64,000 nucleotides of DNA from Prochlorococcus marinus XMU1411 (GTDB lineage: Bacteria > Cyanobacteriota > Cyanobacteriia > PCC-6307 > Cyanobiaceae), in NCBI RefSeq assembly GCF_017696075.1, contig NZ_JAAORI010000006.1, forward strand, positions 62,001 to 126,000, given 5' to 3'. The position numbers and the translations under genes were made by a program. Under the pieces are notes generated by a model, which was not told the origin of the DNA, searched no databases, and saw nothing but the letters and a program-made list of their open reading frames with translations. Shown piece after piece: positions 8,681 through 19,091 of the stretch (position 1 is its first letter; every line of letters begins with the position of its first letter).

Positions 8681-9430
8681 ATGACAAATATACTTAACAC
8701 AAAGAGAATTAATCAAATAACTACTTTTTTAAAGTCTTTAAATATTAAATCAAAAAGATTTTCTGAAATAATTAGAACACAAAATATTTCAATGATTCAA
8801 AATTTTAATAAAGCATTTATCCATTCCTCAGAGGACAAAATAATAAATTACGAAAAACTGGAATTTTTCGGAGATGCTGTACTTAGATTAGCTGCTTCTA
8901 ATTTTATTGAAAAAAAATATCCTCAAATGAGTGTAGGAGAAAGATCAGAGCTAAGAGCACAAATTGTAAGTGATCAATGGTTAACTAAATTAGGGGGAGA
9001 AATTGGTATAGAGAAATTAATAATTAAAGGACCTAAAGCTCTTGGTGATGAAAATTCAAAAAATACTATAATTGGTGAAGCTACAGAAGCTTTAATCGGT
9101 GCTGTTTACAAGTGCTTTGATTCAATTCAGGAAGTAAATCTATGGTTAGATGATATTTGGGAGGAAGATTCAGAAATATTTTTAAAAGCTCCATATAAAT
9201 TCAAATCTAAGACAGTATTGCAAGAATGGTGTCAAAGTAAAGGTTTTGATTTGCCAGTTTATGAAATAATTGAAGTCTCAAAGAAAAATGGGGATCCCAA
9301 GAGATTTTCTTGCGATATATTTATCGAAGGATTAAAAAAATCATCTGCATATGGCAAATCTCATAAACAAGCAGAAACAAATGCAGCTAGAGTTTTGATA
9401 GAAAAATTTATTACTATGGGTAAAATTTAA
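8681..9430 (+). CDS. rnc: Ribonuclease III
   Basis: A 249-residue double-stranded-RNA endonuclease for rRNA and mRNA processing. The catalytic domain holds the signature EKLEFFGDAVL, giving Glu58, Glu61 and Asp65 (E. coli Glu38, Glu41, Asp45). The second cluster GEATEALIGAVY supplies Glu136 (E. coli Glu117), but the position of the metal ligand Asp114 is Glu133, a conservative change worth checking. A double-stranded-RNA-binding domain fills about 175-247. It starts 25 bases after rnpB and is followed by ndhS on the other strand. Confidence 0.95.
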   Translation: MTNILNTKRINQITTFLKSLNIKSKRFSEIIRTQNISMIQNFNKAFIHSSEDKIINYEKLEFFGDAVLRLAASNFIEKKYPQMSVGERSELRAQIVSDQWLTKLGGEIGIEKLIIKGPKALGDENSKNTIIGEATEALIGAVYKCFDSIQEVNLWLDDIWEEDSEIFLKAPYKFKSKTVLQEWCQSKGFDLPVYEIIEVSKKNGDPKRFSCDIFIEGLKKSSAYGKSHKQAETNAARVLIEKFITMGKI

Positions 9431-9433
9431 TAT

Positions 9434-9619
9434 TTATGCAATTTCTAAATTCTTTAGCTGAAAAGTTATGAGTTTATCCCAATTGCCCCCTTCAAAAAGA
9501 ACAGCTGCTCTTTTATTTGTAACTCTCTGTACAAATCCTTTATATCCTCTATATATAGAGTTAGTGTCTTTTACAACAACAAAAGAACCTGGAAGTATGG
9601 GTTTAATAGATAAATTCAT
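9434..9619 (-). CDS. ndhS: NAD(P)H-quinone oxidoreductase subunit S (NdhS)
   Basis: A 61-residue SH3-like beta-barrel protein with the highly conserved stretch [20 protein letters not shown] near its centre, matching what I know of cyanobacterial and plant NdhS (CRR31), formerly DUF3252. NdhS sits on the peripheral arm of NDH-1 and helps dock reduced ferredoxin for cyclic electron flow and respiration in the thylakoid. It lies antisense between rnc and rimM, 3 bases from the rnc stop. The length is normal for this subunit. Confidence 0.88.
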   Translation of the reverse strand: MNLSIKPILPGSFVVVKDTNSIYRGYKGFVQRVTNKRAAVLFEGGNWDKLITFQLKNLEIA

Positions 9620-9643
9620 AAAATACTCTTACTAATACAATAT

Positions 9644-10183
9644 ATGATAAATAAGAATGAATGGTTGATTGTTGGACTAATAACATCCTGTCATGGAATT
9701 AATGGACAGGTAAGAGTTAAATCTCTAAGTGATTTTGAAGAAAGATTTTTAAAGCCAGGAATGAGATGGTTACAAAAAGAGAATGAACCTCCCTCTAAAA
9801 TTGAACTTTTATCTGGTTTCAAACAGCCGGGTAAAGAAATTTTTATAGTTAAGCTCCAAGGAATAAATACAAGAAGTCATGCAGAGCAATTTAAAAATTT
9901 TAAAATTCTCGTAAAAACTGATAAGCTACCAAAATTAAAAAAGGAAGAATTCCACTTGTTGGAACTTATAAATCTGGAGGTTAAGACTTTAGAAAATGAT
10001 GAACTAAAACTAATTGGAAAAGTTATTAATTTAGAAAATGAGAAAAATAATTTGCTTATTATTGAACTATTTAACAATCAAAAAAAAGTTCTTATACCTT
10101 TTGTCAAAGAAATAGTTCCATTAGTAGATATAAAAAATAATTTTTTAATCATCAATCCTCCTAATGGACTTTTAGAGCTATAA
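9644..10183 (+). CDS. rimM: Ribosome maturation factor RimM
   Basis: A 179-residue two-domain 16S rRNA processing factor that binds ribosomal protein S19 and helps mature the 30S head. The N-terminal RimM domain shows [20 protein letters not shown] (11-30) and the C-terminal PRC-barrel domain shows a degenerate version of the [12 protein letters not shown] motif near residues 150-161. It is about as long as other RimM proteins. It is divergent from ndhS and converges on glmS with a 32-base gap. Confidence 0.92.
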   Translation: MINKNEWLIVGLITSCHGINGQVRVKSLSDFEERFLKPGMRWLQKENEPPSKIELLSGFKQPGKEIFIVKLQGINTRSHAEQFKNFKILVKTDKLPKLKKEEFHLLELINLEVKTLENDELKLIGKVINLENEKNNLLIIELFNNQKKVLIPFVKEIVPLVDIKNNFLIINPPNGLLEL

Positions 10184-10215
10184 ATTTAAAAAAATAAAAA
10201 TTTGTAAAAAACTAA

Positions 10216-12111
10216 TCATTCCACAGTTACACTTTTAGCTAAATTTCTTGGTTGATCCACGTCAAGGCCTCTATGAGCTGCAATATGGTAACTCAATAAT
10301 TGTAAAGGGACTATATTAACCAGAGGTGAAATCCATTCATTTGAGGTGGGTACTTTCATTAAATAATCAAAGATTTCTGTTCCATTACATTCAGGAGCAA
10401 TCCCAATCAAATATGAATCTCTAGCTTTTGCTTCTTGAGCATTGCTTATAACTTTATCAAAAACCTCACCAGGGGAGGCAATTGAAATTACAGGTACTTT
10501 TTTATCTAATAAAGCTATTGGACCATGTTTCATTTCACCAGCAGGATATCCAGCTGCATGTATGTAACTAATTTCTTTAAGTTTTAACGCGCCTTCGAGA
10601 GCAATTGGATAATTTATTCCTCTTCCTAAAAAAATAACATCTTTAATATTAAAAAAGTCATGTGCAAGTTTTTCTGAAGATTTATTATGTTTCTCTAAGA
10701 GATCTTCCAGTAATGGTGGAAGTTCTTTAAGTTCATTTATTAATTTACCTATTTCAGCAGGACTTTGATTTCCTTTAATTTGAGCAAATTTTATGGCTAA
10801 TCCATAAAAAGAAAGTAATTGAGCAAAAAAAGTTTTTGTTGCTGCAACTCCAACTTCTATTCCTGCACAGATATCAATTATATTTGAAACCTGCCTTCCT
10901 ATGGAACTCTCTTTTCTATTTGTTATTGCAATAAGATTGGGTTGAAATTTTTTATCTTCAATTGAAGAACGTCTTTTAATTTCCATATCGATAGCCGCAA
11001 TTGTATCAGCAGTTTCACCAGATTGAGTGACTCCGATAGTTAATGTATTTGGCAATAGTGGAGGTGGTGAATATCGAAATTCGCTTGCATAGAAGACATT
11101 TGTAGGAATACCTGAAAACTGTTCTAATAAAAAGCTGCCCACCATTGCAGCATGTTTACTTGTGCCACAAGCAATAATTTCAATTCTTTCAATTGATTCA
11201 AAAAACTCTGTATCAAAAGGATAGTTGATTTGATATTGGTCATTATCTAAGTTTTTAATTAAATAATTATCCAACCAGTTTTGTGCTGTTTCAGGCTGAT
11301 CATATATCTCTTTTAGCATATAGTGTTTGAAATTCATCTTATCCATTATTTGCTCTGAGACTTTTAAAGAAACTGGATTTCGGTATTGTCTCTCGTTGTT
11401 TGAATCATATATTTCAATTCCAAGCGGAGTTAATAAAGCTATTTCTTCATCCTCCATAGGCAGAATAATATTAGTAAAGTTTGCAATAGCTGGAGTATCA
11501 CTAGCACAAATAAATTCTCCTTCACCCAAACCAATAATCAAGGGCGCTTGTCTTCTTGCAACTACCAAAGAGGTTGGAGCACCAGCCCATAAAACTGCCA
11601 AAGCATAAGATCCCTCTAAATCAGATATTACATTTCTCACAGCTATTAATAATGTTGAACCATTATTCTCAAGATTAAGTTTACTTAATGTATTTAACTC
11701 TCTTTGAATGAGATGGGGAATTACCTCGGTATCAGTATCAGAATTAAAAATAATACCCTCTTCCTCTAATTTATTTTTTAAATCTTGGAAATTTTCGATG
11801 ATGCCATTTTGAACAACTGCTATGGTTCCTGAGCTATCGGTATGAGGATGTGCATTTTTAACCTCAGGCTTTCCATGAGTTGCCCATCGAGTATGACCAA
11901 TACCTACAGTTCCAGGAATATTATGATCATTAAGATTACTTTTCAAATTTTTCAGTTTTCCTTCTGCTTTATTACAAGAAATACAATTTGTTTCAGAATT
12001 TATAATTGCAATACCCGCAGAATCATAACCTCTATATTCAAGTTTTTCTAAACCATTCATTAATAATGGTAAAGCCTTTTTATATCCAGTTACAGCTACT
12101 ATTCCACACAT
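10216..12111 (-). CDS. glmS: Glutamine--fructose-6-phosphate aminotransferase (isomerizing)
   Basis: A 631-residue enzyme that makes glucosamine-6-phosphate from fructose-6-phosphate and glutamine, the first step to UDP-GlcNAc for peptidoglycan and lipopolysaccharide. The N-terminal glutaminase domain starts MCGIVAVTGY with nucleophile Cys2 after Met removal, followed by GHTRWATHGKP. Two SIS sugar-isomerase domains follow, with GCGTSKHAA-type motif ACGTSKHAA and GRGINYPIALEGALKLKEI. The C-terminus DQPRNLAKSVTVE is the conserved end. It lies downstream of psaC on the same strand with an 81-base gap. No glmS ribozyme was seen in that gap. Confidence 0.97.
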   Translation of the reverse strand: MCGIVAVTGYKKALPLLMNGLEKLEYRGYDSAGIAIINSETNCISCNKAEGKLKNLKSNLNDHNIPGTVGIGHTRWATHGKPEVKNAHPHTDSSGTIAVVQNGIIENFQDLKNKLEEEGIIFNSDTDTEVIPHLIQRELNTLSKLNLENNGSTLLIAVRNVISDLEGSYALAVLWAGAPTSLVVARRQAPLIIGLGEGEFICASDTPAIANFTNIILPMEDEEIALLTPLGIEIYDSNNERQYRNPVSLKVSEQIMDKMNFKHYMLKEIYDQPETAQNWLDNYLIKNLDNDQYQINYPFDTEFFESIERIEIIACGTSKHAAMVGSFLLEQFSGIPTNVFYASEFRYSPPPLLPNTLTIGVTQSGETADTIAAIDMEIKRRSSIEDKKFQPNLIAITNRKESSIGRQVSNIIDICAGIEVGVAATKTFFAQLLSFYGLAIKFAQIKGNQSPAEIGKLINELKELPPLLEDLLEKHNKSSEKLAHDFFNIKDVIFLGRGINYPIALEGALKLKEISYIHAAGYPAGEMKHGPIALLDKKVPVISIASPGEVFDKVISNAQEAKARDSYLIGIAPECNGTEIFDYLMKVPTSNEWISPLVNIVPLQLLSYHIAAHRGLDVDQPRNLAKSVTVE

Positions 12112-12192
12112 ACGAATTTTTTTTTCAATTATATTGAAATAAAATGCGTATTTATTAAAACATGGACTCTCTTAAAACTGCACTATAAAAAA

Positions 12193-12480
<288 letters not shown>

Positions 12481-12572
12481 TTACAAAGAAATTAAAAAAA
12501 TTAAGATATGCTTCACTCTTGTTAACTCTAGGGCATAAAATCATATAGATAATTAGTAATTTTTCATAAATT

Positions 12573-12812
12573 ATGTCACAAGAAATCCTCGAAAAAGTTT
12601 GTTCTATTGTTTCAGAACAATTAAGCGTTGAATCAGGAGAAGTGAAATCAGATTCAAATTTCCAAAATGATTTAGGTGCCGATTCTCTAGATACCGTTGA
12701 ACTCGTAATGGCTTTAGAAGAAGCATTTGATATTGAAATTCCTGATGAAGCAGCTGAAGGAATAGCAACTGTTGGCGATGCAGTAAAATTCATCGAAGAA
12801 AAAAAAGGTTAA
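12573..12812 (+). CDS. acpP: Acyl carrier protein
   Basis: A 79-residue acidic four-helix protein that carries growing fatty acyl chains on 4'-phosphopantetheine. The attachment site is Ser38 in [10 protein letters not shown]. It is followed after 6 bases by fabF, the usual fatty-acid synthesis pair, and is divergent from psaC. The length and acidity are those of the family. Confidence 0.98.
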   Translation: MSQEILEKVCSIVSEQLSVESGEVKSDSNFQNDLGADSLDTVELVMALEEAFDIEIPDEAAEGIATVGDAVKFIEEKKG

Positions 12813-12818
12813 TAAAGA

Positions 12819-14063
12819 ATGCCAAATTTCCATCGAGTAGTTATTACTGGTATCGGAGCAGTAACTCCAATTGGTAATAACATTGATGAATATTTAGTCG
12901 GTCTTCAAACAGGAACTAATGGTGTTTCAGGTATTACTCTCTTTGATCCTGAACAACATCCTTGCAAATTTGCTGCAGAAGTAAAAAATCTTCAATCTGA
13001 AAACTTTATTGAAGCTAAAGAATCCAAAAGATGGGATCGTTTTTCCCAGTTTGGAGTTATTGCTGCAAAGCAAGCCTTTAATGATTCTGGACTTGAAATT
13101 ACCGAAGCTAATGCATCAAGAATTGGAGTGATTATTGGTTCTGGTGTTGGAGGCTTACTGACTATGGAAAGTCAAGCTCAAACATTGAGTCATAAAGGTC
13201 CCAAAAGAGTAAGTCCATTTACAGTCCCAATGATGATTCCAAACATGGCAACTGGATTGGCTGCCATAGCTTTGGGTGCAAAAGGACCAAGTTCCGCAGT
13301 TTCAACCGCTTGCGCTGCTGGTTCAAATGCAATTGGTGATTCTTTTAGATTACTCCAACTTGGAAAGGCAGATGCAATGGTCTGTGGAGGAGCAGAAGCA
13401 AGTATTACGCCACTTGGAGTAGCTGGTTTTGCTAGCGCCAAAGCTCTTTCTTTCAGAAATGAAAGCCCTCTAACTGCAAGCAGACCTTTCGATGCGGAAA
13501 GAGATGGATTTGTTATTGGAGAGGGATCTGGAATTCTTGTTTTAGAAACTTTAGAAAATGCACAAAAAAGAAATGCGAGAATTTATGCAGAAATAATTGG
13601 ATATGGAACAACATGTGATGCGCATCATATTACTGCTCCATCTCCTGGCGGGGTTGGAGGGGCCAAAGCTATCAATTTAGCAATTGAAGACGCTTCTCTT
13701 AGCCTCGAAAAAGTTGATTACATAAATGCTCATGGAACAAGTACATCAGCTAATGATAAAAATGAAACTTCTGCAATTAAATCTATTTTTAAAGACAGAT
13801 CTTACCTCATTCCTGTAAGCTCTACTAAGTCGATGACTGGTCATCTCCTGGGAGGCTCAGGAGGTATAGAAGCTGTAGCTTGTATACTTTCTTTGACACA
13901 TAATTTTATCCCTCCTACAATTAACTACGTCAATCCAGATCCTGAATGTGATCTTGATTATGTACCAAATAATGCAAGAGAAGCTCAAGTAGGAGTTGCT
14001 CTTTCTAATTCTTTCGGCTTTGGTGGTCACAATGTTTGCCTTGCTTTCAGCAAAATGAATTAA
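12819..14063 (+). CDS. fabF: 3-oxoacyl-[acyl-carrier-protein] synthase II
   Basis: A 414-residue KAS II condensing enzyme for type II fatty-acid elongation. The Cys-His-His triad is visible: Cys165 in STACAAGS, a His in [12 protein letters not shown] and a His in GHLLGGSGG. The N-terminus [15 protein letters not shown] is typical. The gene begins 6 bases after acpP, so the two are almost certainly co-transcribed and use each other's product. Transketolase follows 43 bases later on the same strand. Confidence 0.97.
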   Translation: MPNFHRVVITGIGAVTPIGNNIDEYLVGLQTGTNGVSGITLFDPEQHPCKFAAEVKNLQSENFIEAKESKRWDRFSQFGVIAAKQAFNDSGLEITEANASRIGVIIGSGVGGLLTMESQAQTLSHKGPKRVSPFTVPMMIPNMATGLAAIALGAKGPSSAVSTACAAGSNAIGDSFRLLQLGKADAMVCGGAEASITPLGVAGFASAKALSFRNESPLTASRPFDAERDGFVIGEGSGILVLETLENAQKRNARIYAEIIGYGTTCDAHHITAPSPGGVGGAKAINLAIEDASLSLEKVDYINAHGTSTSANDKNETSAIKSIFKDRSYLIPVSSTKSMTGHLLGGSGGIEAVACILSLTHNFIPPTINYVNPDPECDLDYVPNNAREAQVGVALSNSFGFGGHNVCLAFSKMN

Positions 14064-14106
14064 AGATTACCAATTCTGTATTTCCAACTTAACTTATTTT
14101 AAAACA

Positions 14107-16113
14107 ATGGTCGCTGCATCTATTTCATTAGAATCACTTTGTGTAAATAGTATAAGAATGCTTGCTGTAGATGCAGTAAATAAATCTAATAGTGGACATC
14201 CTGGATTGCCAATGGGGTGTGCTCCTATGGGTTATGCATTATGGCAAAACATACTTAATCACAATCCCAATAACCCAAAATGGTTCAATAGAGACCGTTT
14301 CGTATTATCAGCTGGTCATGGCTGCATGCTGTTATATTCTTTGCTTCATTTAACAGGATACAAATCAGTATCTATAGAAGATATTAAAGAATTTAGACAA
14401 TGGGGATCAAAAACTCCTGGACATCCAGAAACATTTGAAACTGAAGGTGTTGAAGTTACAGCTGGGCCTCTCGGAGCAGGAATTTCGAATGCAGTTGGTC
14501 TAGCAATAGCTGAAACTCACTTAGCAGCCAAATTTAATAAGCCTGATTGCAATATCGTTGATCACTATACTTACGTAATAATGGGTGACGGCTGTAATCA
14601 AGAAGGTATCGCATCAGAGGCCTGCTCGTTAGCTGGTCATCTTAAGCTTGGAAAATTAATTGCACTCTATGACGATAATCAAATTACAATTGATGGGCGA
14701 ACCGACGTTTCTTTCACCGAAGATGTTTTAAAAAGATACGAAGCTTATGGATGGCATATACAACATGTTGAAGATGGGAATCATGATGTTAAAGGAATAA
14801 CTGAAGCTATCGAAAAAGCAAAATTAATTACAGACAAACCTTCAATTATAAAAATTTCAACAACCATCGGTTATGGTTCACCCAACAAATCAGATACTGC
14901 TGGAATTCATGGAGCAGCTGTTGGAGAAGAAGAAGCCGCATTAACTAGAGAGTTTCTAAATTGGGAATATCCTCCATTTGAAATACCAAATGAAGTATAT
15001 GCGCACTTTAGAAAATCAATAAATAAAGGCGAAAGCTTAGAGAAAGAATGGAATTCTAAATTTGAAGAATATCAAAAAAAATACCCATCTGAAGGAGCCG
15101 AATTAAAGAGAATGTTAAATGGCCAATTACCAGAAAATTGGGACTCAGATCTCCCCTCTTATACACCCGACGATAAAGGGTTAGCCACAAGAAAGCATTC
15201 ACAAATATGCTTAGGTTCTTTAGGGCCTAACCTACCTGAATTAATTGGTGGATCTGCAGATTTAACTCACTCTAACTACACAGATATCAAAGGAGAAACT
15301 GGATCATTCCAGCCTCATAGTCCTGAAAAAAGATATCTACATTTTGGTGTACGAGAGCATGCTATGGCAGCTGTTCTTAATGGTATTGCTTATCACAATA
15401 GTGGTCTTATTCCTTATGGTGGAACCTTCCTTGTTTTCGCCGATTATATGAGAGGTTCAATGAGGCTTTCAGCACTCAGCGAATTAGGCGTAATCTATGT
15501 ATTAACCCATGATTCAATTGGTGTAGGAGAAGACGGTCCAACACATCAACCTATTGAAACTATCCCTTCTCTTCGAGCCATGCCTAATATGCTAGTTTTC
15601 AGACCAGGAGATGGAAATGAGACAAGTGGAGCTTATAAACTTGCTATTCAAAATCGAAAAAGACCTTCAGCCCTTTGTTTAAGTAGACAAGGTATGCCAA
15701 ATCAAGAAAATACTTCGATAGACAAAGTAGCTTTAGGAGGATATATAGTTTCCGATTGCGAAGGAACACCAGATCTAATATTTATTGGTACTGGAAGCGA
15801 ACTAAATCTTTGCATTGAAGCAAGTAAGGAAATTTCAAGCTTAGGTAAAAAAATTAGAGTTGTTTCTATGCCTTGTGTGGAACTTTTCGAAGAGCAAGAA
15901 GAATCTTACAAAGAAAGTGTTTTACCTAGTAGTGTGAAAAAGAGAGTCGTAGTAGAAGCTGCCCATTCATTTGGTTGGCATAAATATACAGGTTTTGATG
16001 GGATTTGTATTACTATGGATAGGTTTGGTGCATCAGCACCAGGGGGAGAATGTATGAAAAATTTTGGATTTACAGTTGAAAACGTAGTTAATAAAACTAA
16101 GGAAATTTTATAA
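14107..16113 (+). CDS. tktA: Transketolase
   Basis: A 668-residue thiamine-diphosphate enzyme of the Calvin cycle and pentose phosphate pathway that transfers two-carbon ketol units between sugar phosphates. Visible features are [10 protein letters not shown] with His31, [12 protein letters not shown], the diphosphate-binding [13 protein letters not shown] motif (about 159-171), and the central pyrimidine-domain stretch HFGVREHAM. It follows fabF and ends 14 bases from the convergent thiC. The neighbouring thiC makes a precursor of its cofactor, though the genes are on opposite strands. Confidence 0.97.
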   Translation: MVAASISLESLCVNSIRMLAVDAVNKSNSGHPGLPMGCAPMGYALWQNILNHNPNNPKWFNRDRFVLSAGHGCMLLYSLLHLTGYKSVSIEDIKEFRQWGSKTPGHPETFETEGVEVTAGPLGAGISNAVGLAIAETHLAAKFNKPDCNIVDHYTYVIMGDGCNQEGIASEACSLAGHLKLGKLIALYDDNQITIDGRTDVSFTEDVLKRYEAYGWHIQHVEDGNHDVKGITEAIEKAKLITDKPSIIKISTTIGYGSPNKSDTAGIHGAAVGEEEAALTREFLNWEYPPFEIPNEVYAHFRKSINKGESLEKEWNSKFEEYQKKYPSEGAELKRMLNGQLPENWDSDLPSYTPDDKGLATRKHSQICLGSLGPNLPELIGGSADLTHSNYTDIKGETGSFQPHSPEKRYLHFGVREHAMAAVLNGIAYHNSGLIPYGGTFLVFADYMRGSMRLSALSELGVIYVLTHDSIGVGEDGPTHQPIETIPSLRAMPNMLVFRPGDGNETSGAYKLAIQNRKRPSALCLSRQGMPNQENTSIDKVALGGYIVSDCEGTPDLIFIGTGSELNLCIEASKEISSLGKKIRVVSMPCVELFEEQEESYKESVLPSSVKKRVVVEAAHSFGWHKYTGFDGICITMDRFGASAPGGECMKNFGFTVENVVNKTKEIL

Positions 16114-16127
16114 TTATTAATTGATAA

Positions 16128-17498
16128 CTACACTGAAGTATTACATTCTTCAAGTTTATCTTTTAACTGATCAAGAGATTCATCAGAAATCTTTGAATTC
16201 ATTGGACAATGTTTAGGACCACACATTGAACAAAACTCGGCCTTTTTAAAGATTTCTTCAGGTAGTGTCTCATCATGGTACTGCTTTGCCCTTTCTGGAT
16301 CTAATGAAAGTGCGAATTGTTTATTCCAATCAAAGTTATACCTTGCATGACTAAGTTCATCATCTCTATCACGAGCGCCAGCTCTATGTCTTGCTATATC
16401 AGCAGCATGAGCAGCTATCTTATAGGCAATTAATCCTTCTCTTACATCTTCGGCATTTGGTAGACCTAGATGTTCTTTTGGGGTTACATAACATAACATA
16501 GAAGTTCCATACCAACCTGCCATCGCAGCTCCAATAGCACTTGATATATGGTCATAACCAGGTGATATATCTGTAACTAATGGACCTAATACATAAAAGG
16601 GGGCTTCTGAACATTCTTCCATTTGCTTTCTCACATTAAACTCAATTTGATCCATGGGTACATGACCAGGACCCTCAACCATTACTTGAACATTATGTTC
16701 CCATGCTCTTCGAGTAAGTTCGCCTAAGGTTTTCAATTCAGCTAACTGAGCATCATCAGAGGCATCATGCAAGCATCCTGGCCTTAGTGAATCTCCAAGA
16801 GAAAAAGTACAATCATATTTTTTAAAAATCTCACAAATATCATCAAACCTTGTGTAAAGAGGATTTTGCTTAAAATGATGTAACATCCATTGGGCTAGAA
16901 TACCCCCTCCCCTACTAACAATTCCAGTAATTCTTCCCTTGACTTTCGGCAAATGCTCTATTAATAGCCCAGCATGAATAGTTTGATAGTCTACGCCTTG
17001 CTGACAATGTTTTTCAATAATATGAAGAAAATCGTCTTCAGTTAGTCTATCTATTGAACCATGTACACTTTCTAAAGCTTGATAAACAGGAACTGTTCCA
17101 ATGGGAACAGGAGACTCGTGAATAATTGCTTGCCGCACTTCATCTAAATTTACTCCTCCTGTAGAAAGATCCATAACAGTGTCTGCTCCATATTTAACTG
17201 CTAGTTTGAGTTTTTCTACTTCTTCATTGATATCACTTGCATTAGGGGAAGCACCAATATTCGCATTAACTTTGCATCTAGAAGCAATACCTATAGACAT
17301 TGGCTCAAGATTCAAATGATTAATATTAGCTGGAATAATTAATCTTCCTCTTGCCACTTCTTCCATTATTAAAGAAGAAGGAAGATTCTCTTTTTTAGCA
17401 ACAAAATCCATTTCTTCAGTGATATAGCCGTTCCTTGCAAAGTTCATCTGAGTTACATTGTCTTTCCCAAGACGAGGCTTAATCCAAGAACTTCTCAT
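16128..17498 (-). CDS. thiC: Phosphomethylpyrimidine synthase ThiC
   Basis: A 456-residue radical-SAM-type enzyme converting aminoimidazole ribotide to hydroxymethylpyrimidine phosphate in thiamine synthesis. The C-terminal [4Fe-4S] motif [10 protein letters not shown] (Cys-x2-Cys-x4-Cys) is intact, and central motifs such as [13 protein letters not shown] are typical. The length matches the shorter cyanobacterial/Gram-positive ThiC lacking the N-terminal extension of the E. coli enzyme. A TPP riboswitch lies in its leader, so expression should fall when thiamine diphosphate is plentiful. Confidence 0.97.
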   Translation of the reverse strand: MRSSWIKPRLGKDNVTQMNFARNGYITEEMDFVAKKENLPSSLIMEEVARGRLIIPANINHLNLEPMSIGIASRCKVNANIGASPNASDINEEVEKLKLAVKYGADTVMDLSTGGVNLDEVRQAIIHESPVPIGTVPVYQALESVHGSIDRLTEDDFLHIIEKHCQQGVDYQTIHAGLLIEHLPKVKGRITGIVSRGGGILAQWMLHHFKQNPLYTRFDDICEIFKKYDCTFSLGDSLRPGCLHDASDDAQLAELKTLGELTRRAWEHNVQVMVEGPGHVPMDQIEFNVRKQMEECSEAPFYVLGPLVTDISPGYDHISSAIGAAMAGWYGTSMLCYVTPKEHLGLPNAEDVREGLIAYKIAAHAADIARHRAGARDRDDELSHARYNFDWNKQFALSLDPERAKQYHDETLPEEIFKKAEFCSMCGPKHCPMNSKISDESLDQLKDKLEECNTSV

Positions 17499-17546
17499 AA
17501 TTCATCAATTTTAAAGTTTTTATTACTAAAGTTTGATCAAATTTCC

Positions 17547-17624
17547 ACTTCCCTGCCTCAGAATTTATGATTCAGGTTCAAAGGGTATGATCTCAGCTAA
17601 GTCTAATTTCCTAGCACCCCTAGT
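17547..17624 (-). promoter_or_regulatory. TPP riboswitch (THI element) upstream of thiC
   Basis: The minus strand reads TACTAGGGGTGCT, then CTGAGATCATACCC, TTTGAACCTGA and finally GGCAGGGAAG, the ordered conserved blocks of the THI-box aptamer. The 3' end lies about 48 bases from the thiC start. A perfect 10-bp palindrome TTTGATCAAA (17532-17541) follows the aptamer and may take part in the expression switch. Family knowledge says ligand binding lowers expression. A 64-codon frame on the opposite strand is spurious. Confidence 0.93.
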
Positions 17625-17691
17625 ATTTATTTTATTAATAGCTCTTTTCTCAAAAATAGTCATCAAATGTTGCTTAAAAAAAATAAAAATT

Positions 17692-17907
17692 TTATTTAAA
17701 TTTTTGATAAGACTTTATCTTTTTTAAAATATTTTTTCTAGCCAATCTTCTTCCTAAATCTTTCTCCAAGAGAATTGAAATCCCCATTAAGCCAATAGGT
17801 AAATAAAAAATCTTCTTATTATTCTCCCTTAAAATTAGACCAATAAAAGATATAAGAATCATAAAGGGAGCCACAAAAGACAAAATAAATCTTGTATTTA
17901 TTTTCAT
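17692..17907 (-). CDS. Small membrane protein (DUF3188-like)
   Basis: A 71-residue protein with two membrane helices (about 7-26 and 32-47) and a basic C-terminal tail (RRLARKNILKKIKSYQKFK). It resembles the cyanobacterial family annotated as DUF3188, from memory and not by search. No function is known. Its start codon overlaps the stop of the upstream amidohydrolase gene in an ATGA arrangement, which suggests translational coupling. The coupling and the clean helix pattern support a real gene. Confidence 0.7.
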   Translation of the reverse strand: MKINTRFILSFVAPFMILISFIGLILRENNKKIFYLPIGLMGISILLEKDLGRRLARKNILKKIKSYQKFK

Positions 17908-19088
17908 TTATCAACTTTATTTAGTATTTCATTATTTAATTTTACTATGGATTCTGTTATTACTTTAATTCCAACAGCAATAGCTCTTTCATCTGGATCA
18001 AATTTAGAACTATGTAATGGAGCACATCCATTTGAACTAGAAACACCAAGCCTAAACATAGCCCCAGGGACTTCATTCAAGAACTCAGCAAAATCTTCAG
18101 CACCTAATGATGGTTTTTGTAATTCAATAACATTTTCTTGACCCAGAACCTTAATCCCTGAATCTCTGAGGACTTTATTAATTTCATAATTATTATTTAC
18201 TGGTGGAGTAATTTCCCTAAATATTACTTTTACATCAGCTCCGCAACTATTAGCTAAAGATGAAATATTTTCATCGAGCCAATTACCAATATTCTTAAAT
18301 AATTTAAGATTAGTGCATCTAACAGTACCAATTAAATTAACCTTTTCTGCAAGAACATTGAATGCATTGCCACCGTTTATTTTACCAAAAGTTATCACTA
18401 CAGGATCTAAAGGATCTAATTTCCGTGTTATTAATTCTTGAATTCCAGAGATAACTTTGGAGGCGACCCAAATAGCATCAATCCCTTCATGAGGTCGAGC
18501 ACCATGTCCTGATTTCCCTTTAATCTCTACCTTGAGTTCTCCAGCAGCCGCAGTTAAACTTCCTTCTTTAATCCCAATAGTCCCTACAGATAAATCGGGG
18601 TATACATGAACTCCTAAAATATGAGATAAACCATTAGTTGCGCCATCCTTAATCATCCATTTAGCTCCACTAGCAATTTCTTCAGCAGGCTGAAAAATTA
18701 TCCTAGTTCCATAATTTAGTTTTAAATCCTTAACAACTTTTGCTACACCCAATCCAATCGATATATGCATATCGTGACCACATGCATGCATCACTCCATC
18801 AACTTTTGAAGAATAACTTAATTTGGTTTCCTCGAATATTGGTAAAGCATCCATATCCACCCTTAATCCAATAATTCCTTTGTCCAAGGGACCAAAATCA
18901 GCTATTACTCCAGTCTTGCCAATAGATTCTCTAACATTCCAACCAATATTCTTTAAATAACCACTTATCAAAATAGCTGTTTGGTTTTCAAATCCACTTA
19001 ATTCTGGATGCGCATGAATATGTCTTCTTAAATTGATTAATTCATCATTAAACGAGTCAATTATTTTAAAAAGCTGATCTCTACTCAT
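17904..19088 (-). CDS. M20 family amidohydrolase (N-acyl-amino acid / IAA-amino acid hydrolase type)
   Basis: A 394-residue metallopeptidase-fold amidohydrolase of the M20D group. Metal-binding motifs are HACGHDMH (Cys103, His105 and neighbours), the preceding RVDMDALPI, and PAEEIASGAK with the catalytic glutamates; GHGARPHEGID and the C-terminal LGAEDFAEF are also typical. Family members hydrolyse N-acyl amino acids, hippurate or auxin conjugates; the substrate here is unknown. It is coupled to the 71-residue membrane protein downstream and starts 3 bases after the TPR gene stop, so the three form an operon-like run. Confidence 0.93.
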   Translation of the reverse strand: MSRDQLFKIIDSFNDELINLRRHIHAHPELSGFENQTAILISGYLKNIGWNVRESIGKTGVIADFGPLDKGIIGLRVDMDALPIFEETKLSYSSKVDGVMHACGHDMHISIGLGVAKVVKDLKLNYGTRIIFQPAEEIASGAKWMIKDGATNGLSHILGVHVYPDLSVGTIGIKEGSLTAAAGELKVEIKGKSGHGARPHEGIDAIWVASKVISGIQELITRKLDPLDPVVITFGKINGGNAFNVLAEKVNLIGTVRCTNLKLFKNIGNWLDENISSLANSCGADVKVIFREITPPVNNNYEINKVLRDSGIKVLGQENVIELQKPSLGAEDFAEFLNEVPGAMFRLGVSSSNGCAPLHSSKFDPDERAIAVGIKVITESIVKLNNEILNKVDK

Positions 19089-19091
19089 TAG

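Noticed and set aside
12120-12150. Hairpin TTCAAT-ATA-ATTGAA after psaC as a terminator
   Set aside because: On the psaC strand it is followed by an A-run, not a U-run, and the stem is only six A+T-rich pairs.
17533-17727. 64-codon reading frame on the plus strand with hydrophobic residues
   Set aside because: It lies antisense to the TPP riboswitch and the end of the DUF3188-like gene, and its sequence is explained by A+T-rich DNA.
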